This document shows positions 54,471 through 64,000 of a stretch of 64,000 bases of DNA, one piece after another. Under the pieces are notes generated by a model, which did no database searches, was not told the DNA's origin, and saw nothing but the letters and a program-made list of their open reading frames with translations. Every line of letters starts with the position of its first letter. Within the stretch, counting starts at the first letter, position 1. Source of the DNA: Xenoacremonium recifei (Eukaryota; Ascomycota; Sordariomycetes; Hypocreales; Nectriaceae); NCBI GenBank assembly GCA_012184525.1, contig WOFQ01000031.1:344082-408081 (forward strand), given 5' to 3'. Position numbers and translations under genes: made by a program.

Positions 54471-54960
54471 TCATTTGTAGCAGCTGAATGGCAGATGAAA
54501 TGTTTCCCAAACACGCTGTTTCCAAGATAATTTGTAATCTTCCCAAAGCAATGGCGTACTCTGCTTGATTTCTTGTTTTACTCTGGAATCATTGCGATTC
54601 AATGTAGACGTGCTGTCATCAATCTCGTATGCGGCGGTGCCTTCACTCTGATCCTCTTCGTTCAATATGTTCTGGATCGCATCATGACGAAATACGAGAA
54701 ACTGCGGCACGTGTGAGGAGGAAGGGAATTGCATAGTTTCAATAGGTGGAGGTCGATAAGCCTTGTATCGTGGAAGCTTTGAGGGTTTGAATAAGTCGGC
54801 TGCTAGGCATTTGAGTCCAAGCTTTGTACAGTTACCGCATCTGCAGGTGTATATATCTTAGTTACGGTCCCAGGCTTACTAGCAGGAACTTACTGCGGCT
54901 TTTGCTCATCACACTTCTTATGCCGACATTTACAACTCGCGTAACCAGTCCAACTATAAG
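54471..54960 (-). pseudogene. decayed Zn2Cys6 transcription factor fragment
   Basis: Minus-strand pieces up to 54894 and 54840-54471, joined by an intron 54893-54841 (GTAAGT...CTGCAG), read as a Zn2Cys6 domain: KCRHKKCDEQKPQ spliced to CGNCTKLGLKC. The first conserved cysteine (usual G-C-x-x-C) is tyrosine, and no ATG opens the frame. After about 110 further residues the frame stops at 54471, where a normal factor would run several hundred residues more. This is best read as a degenerate N-terminal remnant; an expressed short protein cannot be excluded. Confidence 0.6.
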
Positions 54961-55422
54961 GACCAAAGGATCGACGCGATATTGAACAATTAGAAAGCGG
55001 AATTATTACTTGAAACCGTGTCGTGGCTGATAATGAGACTCCCTGGACGCGAGAGTAGGTTATTGGCAGGAGGGTATCGGTGTAAAAACATTTCTCCTGG
55101 TTGGTCACGAGCCAAAACTCAACCGTGTTTTTGATGTTGTTCTTGGTGATATGATAAAAGTTGATCGTAGACTAATCGGGGATGGAGATGGGATGCCGGG
55201 TTCTCATAGTCCAAAACAGGTTTACTATCACGTGGCATATAAAACTTCTTGAAGTCACTTCAACTAGTGCAGGGCTTTAGATCTGCAAACCAACATCATT
55301 GCCGTTTTCTCAGGGCTATAATTTACATTCTGGCTGGCATACGTGGTTTCAAGAACAACAGTCTTGACACCTCTAACCTTGAATCTCGCCCAATTAGACG
55401 TCTTATTTCTTGTTGAGGAAAG
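54961..55422. promoter_or_regulatory. gap with CACGTG and TATAAAA
   Basis: An E-box CACGTG at 55229-55234 is followed 3 nt later by TATAAAA (55238-55244) on the plus strand. That promoter-like pair points into the 3' end of the minus-strand DAO gene, where the plus strand has no recognised gene. No coding region is supported in the gap. Confidence 0.3.
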
Positions 55423-56856
55423 CTATAATGCAGCCCTGGGGGTTTCCCAAGCCGCCCTCAACGTATTCTCCATATGGTTCACAGGAGAGTCTAGTCTAGC
55501 TTGTGTCGTCTTCAGCAAAGCGGGTAAACCAGTCTCCTCAAAAGATATATCCTCTGTCACCATCCTAGCAATCCCTTTACTGGCACTGAATATCTGAGGC
55601 ATGCCATGTCCAGAAAATCCAGCACAAATGAATTGACCGGGTTTACCAGGCACTTGCCCTATATGAGGCACAAAATCAGAACTATAGCCCATGACTACAA
55701 CTTGTTAGCAAGTACATTAGCGAGTCATAGACCCGAATTACTTACTGCCGGTCCAGAGCTGATCCAACTTGGCACCTGACCTCTCCCAGCCGTCAAAGTA
55801 CCTTTGCATATATCCGTCAAAGTACTGGGCCGTGCTCTCCACCTGCTCATTGTCGTTAATGTTATTCCACCAAGAGTCCCTATCGTACCAAAACGCTGCT
55901 CGGGCACCTCCCACCACAATACTGTCGTCGGTCCGTGGAATTAAGTAGTCATACTCCAGTGCATTGAAGCGAAGTGAGTATGTGCAAGGGAGATGTGGCG
56001 GCCTGCTGCCTTCAGGCACAGTGATACGACTGCATACACCGCGCACAGGAATTATCTTGTTTTTGTACTGTGGAAGAATGGAAGTTGTGTAAGCGTTTGT
56101 GCAGACTACTACTCGCTTGGCCTTGATTATCCCTCGAGGCGTCCTAGCTGTCCAGTAGCCATCCTTATCAGTGGCTTGAGATATCTCGGCTACTGGAGTG
56201 AGTGCGTGGACCTGCAGCCCTTGCTTTATCAATCTTTTCAGCATTTGGTGCATCATCTTCCGCGGCCAAAGGTGTCCAGCGGTAAAAGTAAAGCAGCACT
56301 GGGCTCCTTTGACTCCCGATATGCGCTCCGCGTCTTGTTTAGGTGTGTACCCGATATCCCTGGTGTCGACGACTCCCTGCCTGACAAGATTGTGATATTC
56401 CTTCTCCTTCTGGATGGCCACCTCTGGGTCCATGATGACATCGCATGCCCTGGTCAAGTGGAAATCACAGTCCAGCCCATCCTTCTCCACCAGCTGCTTT
56501 ATCAGGTACACTTGTTCAGTCTCGTACTTTTGCAAAGCAGCTGCCTGCTTCATGCCGTACAGAGAGGCCATATTGGTCACGCCCATGTACGTGTCAGGCT
56601 TGATGTGTCCGCCGTTGCGCCCAGTCGCTCCGCTAGTCAATGTTCTTGCCTCGAGCATGACAACCCGCTGCGTGAATTCCAGTTCGCCATTGAGAATATG
56701 ATATGCCGTCGCGACCCCGGCAAAGCCGGATCCGATAATCAAGACATCGCACTCAGGAGGCAATGCTTCCGAGCTCTGGAACTTATCAAGTGGGCTTGAA
56801 GGCGATGTCCAGAACGACTCGAGAGGTTCGGCAGCTGGAAAATTAGACTGCGACAT
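55423..56856 (-). CDS. FAD-dependent amine/amino-acid oxidase (DAO family)
   Basis: Two exons (56856-55746 and 55694-55423; intron 55745-55695, GTAAGT...GTTGTAG) give 460 residues. The Rossmann motif DVLIIGSGFAGVATAYHIL is near residue 37, followed by MLEARTLTSGATGRNGGHI, the DAO-family loop. AGHLWPRKMMH, VVVCTNAY and, across the splice, WTGIMGYSSDFVPHIG then GFSGHGMPQIF complete the fold. This is the sarcosine/gamma-glutamylputrescine/glycine-oxidase-like group that oxidises secondary amines or amino acids. It is on the same strand as the second flavin amine oxidase and near a permease, suggesting a shared catabolic route. The C-terminus (AAL) is not a peroxisomal signal. Confidence 0.9.
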
Positions 56857-57737
56857 GTTGTTCGAAGCAAGCTTATGGATGTTGAACGACGCTCAAAGCG
56901 GGGGTAGCAAAAGTAAGAGAAAGCGACGAATTTGAGCGAACTCCAACCTGTCGGATAATATGGTCGAAGAAAAGGACGCAAATGCGGGAATGAAACAGAA
57001 GTCGAGAGATGACATCGACAACTTGTCATTAAGCACATGACCGCAGTGACGGATCTGACAAATCATCATCTGAAAGCCAACTGATAAGCTTGGGTGGGTA
57101 GGCAATAAATTCAAGGCGTGCGTGCCGTGCGATCGGTATAGCAAATGTTGGTGCAACTTCGGGATGCCTAAACACGCCTAGTAAGAAGATCGAGATCGGA
57201 AAGGACTGTCAGACCCATTATTTAGGAAGAACCAGGAGAAAATGTAACGTCGTAGCTAGATGCTTCTTGTAAGGCAAGCTATGATTGACGGCAGACTGAG
57301 ACAGGGCATTGCCAGCACTAACGCATGACCTCCGCTTCGGGCAGGTTTAGTGATGAGGGGCGCTTTTCAGCGGTGCTGATACGGGAAGCTTGCGTTGAGA
57401 TCCTTGAATTGCAGTACTAAATTAAACGTGGAGGGTTTGAGACCTGAAAGCCGCTTGGGTCATGGTTTGCTGGAAGCTCTTTAAAAAATTTCTTGGCAGA
57501 CTTGCGAGCACAGTCACAATGCAAGACCAACGCCGCAGTGATGTTACGTGACGGATGCACCAGTCAAGTTTATTGACGGCGGCGGATGAGTGCGGTACCC
57601 ATTTAAGAAATGATAGAAAGTAGAAGCTCGACGAGATACTGCACAACAAAATCTATCACATGTCTTACTCGTCTGAGCCAAAACTAGTTGGATATTTGGT
57701 TATTATCTGTCAACGTACGCTCACATATTAAGCAACG
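56857..57737. other. DAO gene promoter region
   Basis: About 0.9 kb between two minus-strand genes. HGATAR sites at 57082-57087 and 57703-57708 (reverse) would fit nitrogen control. No gene supported. Confidence 0.4.
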
Positions 57738-59443
57738 TCAAATCACTGCCTTCAGCGGCGCAGAACCAGGTTGAATCTGCCTTCGGACCTTGTGAAAGGC
57801 GTCAATGCCCTGCTCAACAGCTCCGTCAATATAACCTCTCCACCCATGAGCCCAATCTGCGTTTGCAAAGTGAATAGGGCCAACCGATTCTCTCAGGATC
57901 GGTAACCATTTTTCCGCCTCTGCCGTACGGAATACAACCCAAACACCCTTTGCATATGGGTCCGTAGTCCAATTGTGAAAGACCTACAAGCAAACGATTA
58001 GTACGTGTCAGGGAATCTCTGGCGGGATGTAGGAGAGCGCGCAGCTCTTACCAGTCTCTTGACGTCAAGCTCAGACCGGATTCTTCTGAGGGCATCCAGT
58101 ATGTCTTCTGGCTCTTCGTTCGGGTAAAATTCTCGACCCATCTCATCTTGAAGGCCGAATAAGACCATCCTCGTATTGCCTCGAGGCGTGCATCCCGCTG
58201 TTGCGGCAAAACCAAGTGATCTCTGTGGGTTTCCAGGTGGCGCTAGATAGCTCCATGCATCCCACTCCTGACCAGCTACCTCAGCATATACTTTAACGGA
58301 ATGCCCATGATTGACATTCTTAATGCAGGTCTGCATCCCGGAAGGCAGTGCGGGCTCAAAAGTGATTGTGTCTAGTACGTTCCATGGGATAGTGCAGATC
58401 AACTGCTTCGCGGCGTAACTTCCATTCTCAGTTTGGACCTTGACCGTGTCTTTGATGCGAGAAATCCTGTGGATTGGTGTCCGGAAAGCGTAAGCGAAAT
58501 TGTCAAATGAGCACACATCTTCAAAGACAGCCCGCGCCAGCCCCGTCTGGCCACACTTGAGCTTGTAGCTATAAGCGCAGTGGGTAATGCCGTCGGGCTC
58601 GTAACCGGCGAGAGACCACCAGCGCATGCAGTCAAAGAACGAGGCCAAAGACAAATCCATCCCGCACCAGTTAATGCACGTAGCTGACAGGTAAGCCATC
58701 TCTATGTCTGTCAACCGTGCCTTGACCTGGTTCATTCGTTCCTTGACTGACACTCGACTGTACTTGTGAAAAGCTTCCTTGTTAAAGTCGTGACGGTGAG
58801 GATTCGGCATGACCAGGTGACCTTGCGCCCCATCAACATCGAAGAAAATGTTAAGTGACTTTGCCCTTGTACGAGACTAAGAGTAAATATTAGTTAATGG
58901 CAACTACGTAAGCAATGGAGTGAATCCCGGTGTAATCTTGCCTCTTCCTCAGGGGTCAGCTTAACAAGACGGCCATCCTCCAGTCTAAGTGTGAGATACG
59001 CATGAGTACTGTTGACTGGCCTCGTCATCTGGAGTTGGTCGACCAGGCCATAGCGATGGAGCTCGTTGAAAACATGAGGCATCGTCCAGTGCATCCAAGT
59101 GCCACCGATATCCCACTGTTGCCCATCGAACTCACAGCTGAACGTTCGACCCCCAATACGATCCCGCGCCTCGACCATGAGAACATCATAGCCTTTGCCC
59201 GTACACTTGTCAGCGATATAGAGTTGTGGTTCCATTGGGGAAAATGAATCTGTCTAAGTACCTACCTCGCATAGCTAACTCCCTAGCTGAGATTAGGCCG
59301 GTATACCCAGCTCCTACAATTACTACGTCGTACACCTTGTTCGACCTGTTATTGCGCGACGGGGGCGAGACAACTGCCCGGGTGGGCAAACCCGTCTCTA
59401 ACCCGGTCTGTGGGAAATACTGGAAACCGTCGGCGGTATTCAT
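57738..59443 (-). CDS. second flavin monoamine oxidase
   Basis: Four exons (59443-59266, 59192-58942, 58876-58052, 57983-57738) give 499 residues. Motifs are VVIVGAGYTGLISAREL, VEARDRIGGRTF, GGTWMHWTMP, CTIPWNVLD and FANADWAHGWRGYIDGAVEQG. Exon 1 has exactly the same length (178 nt) as exon 1 of the paralogue at 14725, and the next two introns fall at homologous places; the fourth intron is absent. The second intron (58941-58877) appears to use a GC donor (GCAAGA...TCTTAG), since no GT donor keeps the frame. The ATG at 59443 (MNTADGF) was chosen; the frame upstream starts only with TTG. It is divergent from the cupin gene. Substrate: an amine, undefined. Confidence 0.9.
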
Positions 59444-60137
59444 TTTCGTCTGTCGAAAGTGATGGGTTATTGTGAGTGATATCAAACCGAGAAAGCTGCG
59501 AGTGAACTTCAAAATTCTGGTGGCTATTTAGAAGGAATTATAGAGACCGCGGGCTGTCGCATATCAGCAGTACCACCTCCGCCTACTGACAAATACCAGA
59601 GTGGGAAGAGGGGAAAACGGACGAATAACCAGACGCGTTGCCAGAGGCACTAACTGGCCTCCCCGCGTACAGGCTCAAGGGGGAAGTCATAAATTCATGG
59701 GGCTATCTCTGTACATACCAAAAGGGGAAAATTGAGAATACTCCAGTGGACAGGGGATTCGAGCTACGCACGGGATACCAAGAAACGTTAGCGGAAACAT
59801 CCCGGGAGATGTCCTTATCAAGATTCTCGAAAAACCTTCCACATAGGAAGCTGTTCCGGAAACTAAATGGTGGCGATGAAATTAGCAAGACGGGAAGGAT
59901 GTGCTCGGGCGTGTTGAACTTGTGTCTTCCAGAAAGAATGTTTGAAAGCATTTGGAGCAAGATAAGAACCGACTCTCCGACTCTCCGACTCTGCACTGCA
60001 TTTTGGTGTTCTAGTCATTACAGCCATCCGGATAGAGATACTTCACCAATCTCTTCAGCAACAAAGGGCATTAAGAACCGTTGAAAAGCTCCTTAGTACA
60101 TCTCCGAATCTATTTCTCAGTAGATGCATCATTCGAG
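59444..60137. promoter_or_regulatory. divergent promoter, amine oxidase and cupin
   Basis: A 694-nt shared upstream region with an HGATAR site at about 59817 (reverse). No gene is supported; plus-strand frames here lack features. Confidence 0.35.
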
Positions 60138-60515
60138 ATGCCTTCTTCAGTGCCTAATCTCGACGGTTCTCCTGACGTCTCCAAGACACCATACGGGCCG
60201 CACAGGTCCTTCCCTATGGAGAACTATCCTCAATATGGAGGCGAAAAGTCCGTCATTTATCGCTCGAGCGATGGCAAGGTGGTGGCTGGAACTGCACGGG
60301 AAAGCGGAGGCTGCACTCTCACATATCCTTGCGATGAGTTCTTTTATGTGACAGAGGGATGGTGCGACGTTAAGATTCACGGTGGAGAGAGTTTCAGACT
60401 TAGTAAAGGAGATTGTATTTATATTAAAAAGGGGACGACCGCAGATTTCCTTTTCAGCGAGGAGTTCTGGAATGTGGCTGTCTTTGTGGACAATGAGAGA
60501 ATCACACAATTTTAA
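60138..60515 (+). CDS. small single-domain cupin (EutQ/DUF861-like)
   Basis: A single exon of 125 residues from the ATG at 60138 (MPSSVPNLDG); the upstream frame begins with a TTG. The double-stranded beta-helix pattern is seen in ESGGCTLTYPCDEFFYVTEGWCDVKI and GDCIYIKKGTTADFLF. The usual first-motif metal histidines are replaced (Tyr-Pro-Cys-Asp-Glu), as in the EutQ/cupin_3 group. Role unknown; members occur with amine catabolism and as small isomerases. It is divergent from the amine oxidase and only 85 nt from the convergent monooxygenase gene. Confidence 0.82.
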   Translation: MPSSVPNLDGSPDVSKTPYGPHRSFPMENYPQYGGEKSVIYRSSDGKVVAGTARESGGCTLTYPCDEFFYVTEGWCDVKIHGGESFRLSKGDCIYIKKGTTADFLFSEEFWNVAVFVDNERITQF

Positions 60516-60600
60516 AGTCAGCAACCGATAGGAACTTGAAATGTTAGCATAAAAACTATGTTTATCGTTCTACTTAGTACTATGAACACGGAATATTGTG

Positions 60601-62292
60601 TCAAACCTTCACATCTACCTCCTCGCAAGATCTTGTCGATTTAGACTCTACAACATTGTCGGCTGCGGCGTGAGACGCAGCGGCGACAGTGAAGGAAGGA
60701 AATCCTGCCTGGATCTCTTGCTTCATGAGTGAATTGTACTCGGCTAACCCCCCAAAGTAGAATTTTACGCGAGGCGACCTCCCATCCACATTCTCCCCAA
60801 ATATCCAACTTTTGGTTGTCCTGAAGAGTGAGCCTTCAGTCAGCTTCTCGCACATGGTTAGCCAGCGCTGCTCGGCCGACGATTCCACCACAATAGATAC
60901 CGGTATTGCCCCTGAAATGCCACTCCTCGAAATTCTTTCGGCGTGTGAGATGCACTCTGTCACGAAGTTTACCTCACTCTCGATCGACAAGACAAAATTC
61001 GAAAAGGGCCCCTGTGGCCCGGAATTGATGAACATGTTGGGAAATCCGGCGCAGGCCACTCCAGCATATGCGGCAGCGCCACTTCTCCAGTGCTCTTTCA
61101 ATGTCAGGCCGCCTTGGCCCTTTATAGAGACCCTCAAATAGCTCCCCTCCAATGCATCGAAGCCTGTTGCCATGATCAAAGCGTCAAGCTCGACCGTGGT
61201 GCCATCACTCAATTTGATACCTTCCGGTACGATCTTTTCGATGGGATTCTTCGTTAAGCTGAAGATATGGACGTTGTCGCGGTTGAAAATATCGTAGTAC
61301 CCTGAATCGCACAATGGACGTCGGGCATACAACTCGGTGGGCTTAAGGAGTTCAGCCTTGGCAGGATCCTTGACAATTTCGTCAATCTTGGCGTGAATAA
61401 ACTTGCAAGCCTCCTTGTTTGCGTCGACGCTTGTTGTTATATCTCCAAAAGCACTGAACATGAACCTGAACGCGTTGCCTTGGTCCCAACAGTCTTGAAA
61501 TATGTGACGCCTTTCCTCCTCAGAGACAGAGAACGTAGTCCGGGTGACTTCCGGAACACCCAGTCCGTTTTTTGAGCTCCAGACTTGGTCGTAGATTTGG
61601 TCATAATTCTCATTGACCCAGTCTCGATACTCTTTGGGAGCCGGACTTTGCCCACTGGGGACTGAGAATTGGGGATGTCGTTGGAAAGAGGTGAGCGTCT
61701 TCACTTTGGGAGCAAGCGCTGTCATGACCTGAATTCCTGTAGAGCCGTTGCCAATGACCCCAACGCGTTTGGTGCTGAGGTCAATACCATCAGGCCAAGA
61801 CGCTGTATGGATAAGATCGCCTGCGAAACTCTGAAGCCCAGGGAAATCCGGGAAGTTTGGGGTGGACAGAATTCCGAGTGCATTGACGAGATACCTGGTA
61901 CTGTAGACGTCTCCTGTGTCGCACTCGACCCTCCACTTCTTTTCTGTCTCAATCCACGTAGCTGCTGTCATCGTCGTGGATAGCCGTAGACTCTCTCGTA
62001 GATTGTGTTTTTCAGCAACGTGAACGAGATATTTGAGGATCTCAGGTTGATAGAGATAATGATTTGTCCAAGGGTAATTCTGCAGGTCTTCTTTGTCCCA
62101 AGAATAGCGATATAGATAGCTTTCTGTATCGCTCATGGCACCTGGATAGCGGTTCCAGTACCAAGTACCTCCTACTTCCGAGGCCCTCTCAATGCATATC
62201 GTCCGTAAGCCTAATTGGCGAAGTTTGTGGGTTTGGTAGATGCCAGCAAAGCCGGCACCTACTACCAACGCATCGCACATAATTTCTGGCAT
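60601..62292 (-). CDS. Baeyer-Villiger flavin monooxygenase (cyclohexanone-monooxygenase type)
   Basis: A single exon of 563 residues. FAD motif VVGAGFAGIY at residue 10, GGTWYWNRYPGAMSDTES, the Baeyer-Villiger fingerprint FAGDLIHTASWPDG (FxGxxxHxxxWP, about residues 152-163), the NADPH motif VIGNGSTGIQV, and ATGFDALEGSY near residue 380. The family inserts one oxygen next to a ketone to make esters or lactones, using NADPH and O2. It may act in degradation of cyclic ketones or in secondary metabolism; with the cupin, amine oxidase and DAO it could form a cluster. No targeting signal is seen. The ATG at 62292 fits the family start. Confidence 0.94.
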   Translation of the reverse strand: MPEIMCDALVVGAGFAGIYQTHKLRQLGLRTICIERASEVGGTWYWNRYPGAMSDTESYLYRYSWDKEDLQNYPWTNHYLYQPEILKYLVHVAEKHNLRESLRLSTTMTAATWIETEKKWRVECDTGDVYSTRYLVNALGILSTPNFPDFPGLQSFAGDLIHTASWPDGIDLSTKRVGVIGNGSTGIQVMTALAPKVKTLTSFQRHPQFSVPSGQSPAPKEYRDWVNENYDQIYDQVWSSKNGLGVPEVTRTTFSVSEEERRHIFQDCWDQGNAFRFMFSAFGDITTSVDANKEACKFIHAKIDEIVKDPAKAELLKPTELYARRPLCDSGYYDIFNRDNVHIFSLTKNPIEKIVPEGIKLSDGTTVELDALIMATGFDALEGSYLRVSIKGQGGLTLKEHWRSGAAAYAGVACAGFPNMFINSGPQGPFSNFVLSIESEVNFVTECISHAERISRSGISGAIPVSIVVESSAEQRWLTMCEKLTEGSLFRTTKSWIFGENVDGRSPRVKFYFGGLAEYNSLMKQEIQAGFPSFTVAAASHAAADNVVESKSTRSCEEVDVKV

Positions 62293-63974
62293 CGTATAGG
62301 CCCGATGAACTTGAGCTGACCAGACGGTCTGCAGGAGATTCGCAGATGTTTGTCTTTAGTTAATGCACAAGCTATGTTAGAGAAATTCCCTTCTAGAGGC
62401 ACAGTCGGATGTTAATTCCGATAGCGACGTGGAGAAGTCACCTTTATCATGTTTGGAACTCCGTTCACCATTCACGGTCGAGCTATCGCATACTGGTTCA
62501 AAAAGGAAATCCGGGAGTGGAGGGGCGTTCCAAAATCTAGCTTGTAAATCACCGGGGATAGAATTTCGACTCGTCGTCCCGCGCAATTTGCGATGTGTTG
62601 ACTAGCGGAACGCATCTTGAAGCGGTAAGTTTCGTTGCCTTTTTGGGTGGGCATGCTTTCAGTTCGTGGATGATCTCTGTAGAGATAATAGTCCTTTTAT
62701 CTAGGACCGGTTAAAGAAAATCTCCGCACAGAACTTACCGGATATGTGCTTCTGTCCTAGAATAGCTATCCGAAAGTCGATAAGCAAGAGATTTTACTGT
62801 CCACCCGCCAGCAAGGGAGATAGCGTAATATCGCCAATGAAGCCTAGCCAACGGGTCATATGATGGGCTGGTTCGTGCTCAAACTTCCTCCTACTTAGGG
62901 AGAAGACTGCTTCATTCAGCCAAAAGAAAAATAGAAAAAAGTAGAAAAAAGGCCAGTGGATACATACTTAAGTTGGCTTGCGACGAGGCTTCCAGCGCTA
63001 AGGGCCGAGTAATAATATCATCATTTGCCAATTATCACGGCGAGATTCGCGTCGTGAAATCATAGAATACCTTCGCTAAAACTGTTAAACTTGTAATTGG
63101 ACTGATGCCTCATGTGCAGACTGACTACCAAAAAAAAAAAAAAACACCCTTTCTTATCATATAGAAATCTTTTTGATGGGGTAGGGTGGTGTTGTGGCGT
63201 CGTTTCACCGTGTTCTCACTCATGACGAGTCAAACGCATGTCATTGAAGACGCCAATGGCAATAGGCAAAATAAGGCTTATGAGGTTACAAGGATCTAAG
63301 TTTTCCACGATTCCTTGAAACCAATAACAATAACTAGCTCTTCCTAATCTCAACTTATTAATCTGTGGAGTATGCTCCGTTTCCCACTTGCTAGACAATT
63401 CCCTGCCTCATAGCTCCTTATAGCAGGGTCAACTGTAAGAGAGAGAAAATGCCGGTGGTACTGCGCAAGCATGCCATCGTGAACGACAGTGCCCTATGGG
63501 ACTGGCTCTCCCAGGTCTATCACCACAGTAGACAAAATGCCAGCAGCGCGGACTTCGTGGTGCATTTACCTAGCTTGGTTGAAGATGAAAGCGAGAATGT
63601 ACCTGTAGGCTGTCAAGTCAAGAACACGAGATAATTAAGACTCGGGAATAATGACCCCTCATAATTTGACATCTTCAAGATGTGTTGTAGCACAGGCTCG
63701 CGATTGCGAACTACAACGGCACCTTTTAAATGAGCTTGTTAACAATTGCATATACAGTGACTTTAGGATGAATGACCAACTACTTATGCCCAATCCTGTA
63801 TTTGTATGCTTTCATTTATGCCGTTCCTATATATATTAGATGTTCCACCTTTAATTCTCGCTTGAAAGTTGTGGCCCCGAAGAATATAGTTGCCGTTTTG
63901 GTATGGTTCCCTTGCCGTGCTTTACCGGCAGTTATATATTACATTCGAAGTTTGGCAGCGGGTGGTGCTGGCGT
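62293..63974. other. terminal intergenic region
   Basis: About 1.7 kb upstream of the monooxygenase with no convincing gene. It includes a 15-A run at about 63131-63145 and AT-rich stretches. A 61-codon ATG frame at 63449-63634 has a fair Kozak context but no recognisable content. Confidence 0.45.
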
Positions 63975-64000
63975 GGGTTTTTTTGGGGGGTGGGGTGGGG
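63975..64000 (+). other. G-quadruplex-type G-rich run
   Basis: Four G-tracts (63975-63977, 63985-63990, 63992-63995, 63997-64000) are separated by T7, T and T, which satisfies the canonical G3+N1-7 pattern. It is cut by the window edge and may continue. It does not resemble the TTAGGG telomere repeat. Confidence 0.6.

Noticed and set aside
55993..56799. 268-codon plus-strand frame opposite the DAO gene
   Set aside because: It is a shadow of the DAO exon and has no family features.
63449..63634. 61-codon ATG frame near the window end
   Set aside because: The Kozak context is acceptable, but there is no homology, neighbour or splice support; kept only as a note.
63900..64000. Telomere at the window end
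   Set aside because: No TTAGGG repeats are present, only a G-rich run.
1..64000. tRNA, rRNA, CRISPR arrays or intact transposons
   Set aside because: I looked for cloverleaf-like blocks, regular repeats with spacers, terminal inverted repeats and transposase or reverse-transcriptase motifs, and found none.

Overview
The window is nuclear DNA of a filamentous ascomycete (Pezizomycotina; I cannot narrow it further from sequence alone). Genes are split by short introns (about 47-94 nt, mostly GT-AG with CTRAC-type branch sites), Zn2Cys6 transcription factors are numerous, and the families are typical of fungi: fungal acyltransferase-3, flavin amine oxidases, NCS1 and APC permeases, GH79 and CHAT/TPR proteins. 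I assembled the exons by hand from reading frame, splice sites and family conservation. About 25 intact genes and two broken ones are supported.

Layout. 0-11.3 kb is a sugar-acid catabolic neighbourhood: the 3' end of a DHDPS/KDG-type aldolase, a KduD-like SDR, a sorbitol-dehydrogenase-like Zn-alcohol dehydrogenase, a D-galactonate-dehydratase-like enolase-superfamily enzyme, and two Zn2Cys6 regulators. The dehydratase and aldolase together would turn an aldonate into pyruvate plus an aldehyde. 12-18.6 kb is an amine/nitrogen module: an APC permease with eight introns and a MAO-N-like flavin amine oxidase that share a promoter rich in HGATAR sites, followed by a Zn2Cys6 factor. 19-27.7 kb holds an epoxide hydrolase, an atypical SDR, a DODA-type extradiol dioxygenase that lacks one conserved metal histidine, a secreted type-B carboxylesterase and a secreted GH79 beta-glucuronidase-type hydrolase. 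29.4-37 kb holds a sugar/sugar-acid MFS transporter, a Nudix ADP-ribose pyrophosphatase, a bacterial-type iron-sulfur L-serine dehydratase and a membrane acyltransferase.

39-42 kb is a TPR-CHAT (caspase-like) gene broken by two in-frame TAG codons. 43-49.5 kb holds an NCS1 transporter, a LITAF-domain protein tail-to-tail with a PPxY-motif protein, and an aldo-keto reductase. 50-62.3 kb is a second amine/oxidative module: Zn2Cys6 factor, APC permease without introns, a decayed Zn2Cys6 fragment, DAO-family oxidase, a second flavin amine oxidase with the same leading intron positions as the first, a small cupin and a Baeyer-Villiger monooxygenase. The last 1.7 kb shows no convincing gene and ends in a G-quadruplex-type G-rich run.

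Themes. Two amine-oxidase/permease/regulator modules lie about 40 kb apart, and sugar-acid genes (GH79, MFS, aldonate dehydratase, aldolase) are spread through the first half. I saw no tRNA, rRNA, CRISPR array or intact transposon. All functions rest on motif recognition; no database search was possible.
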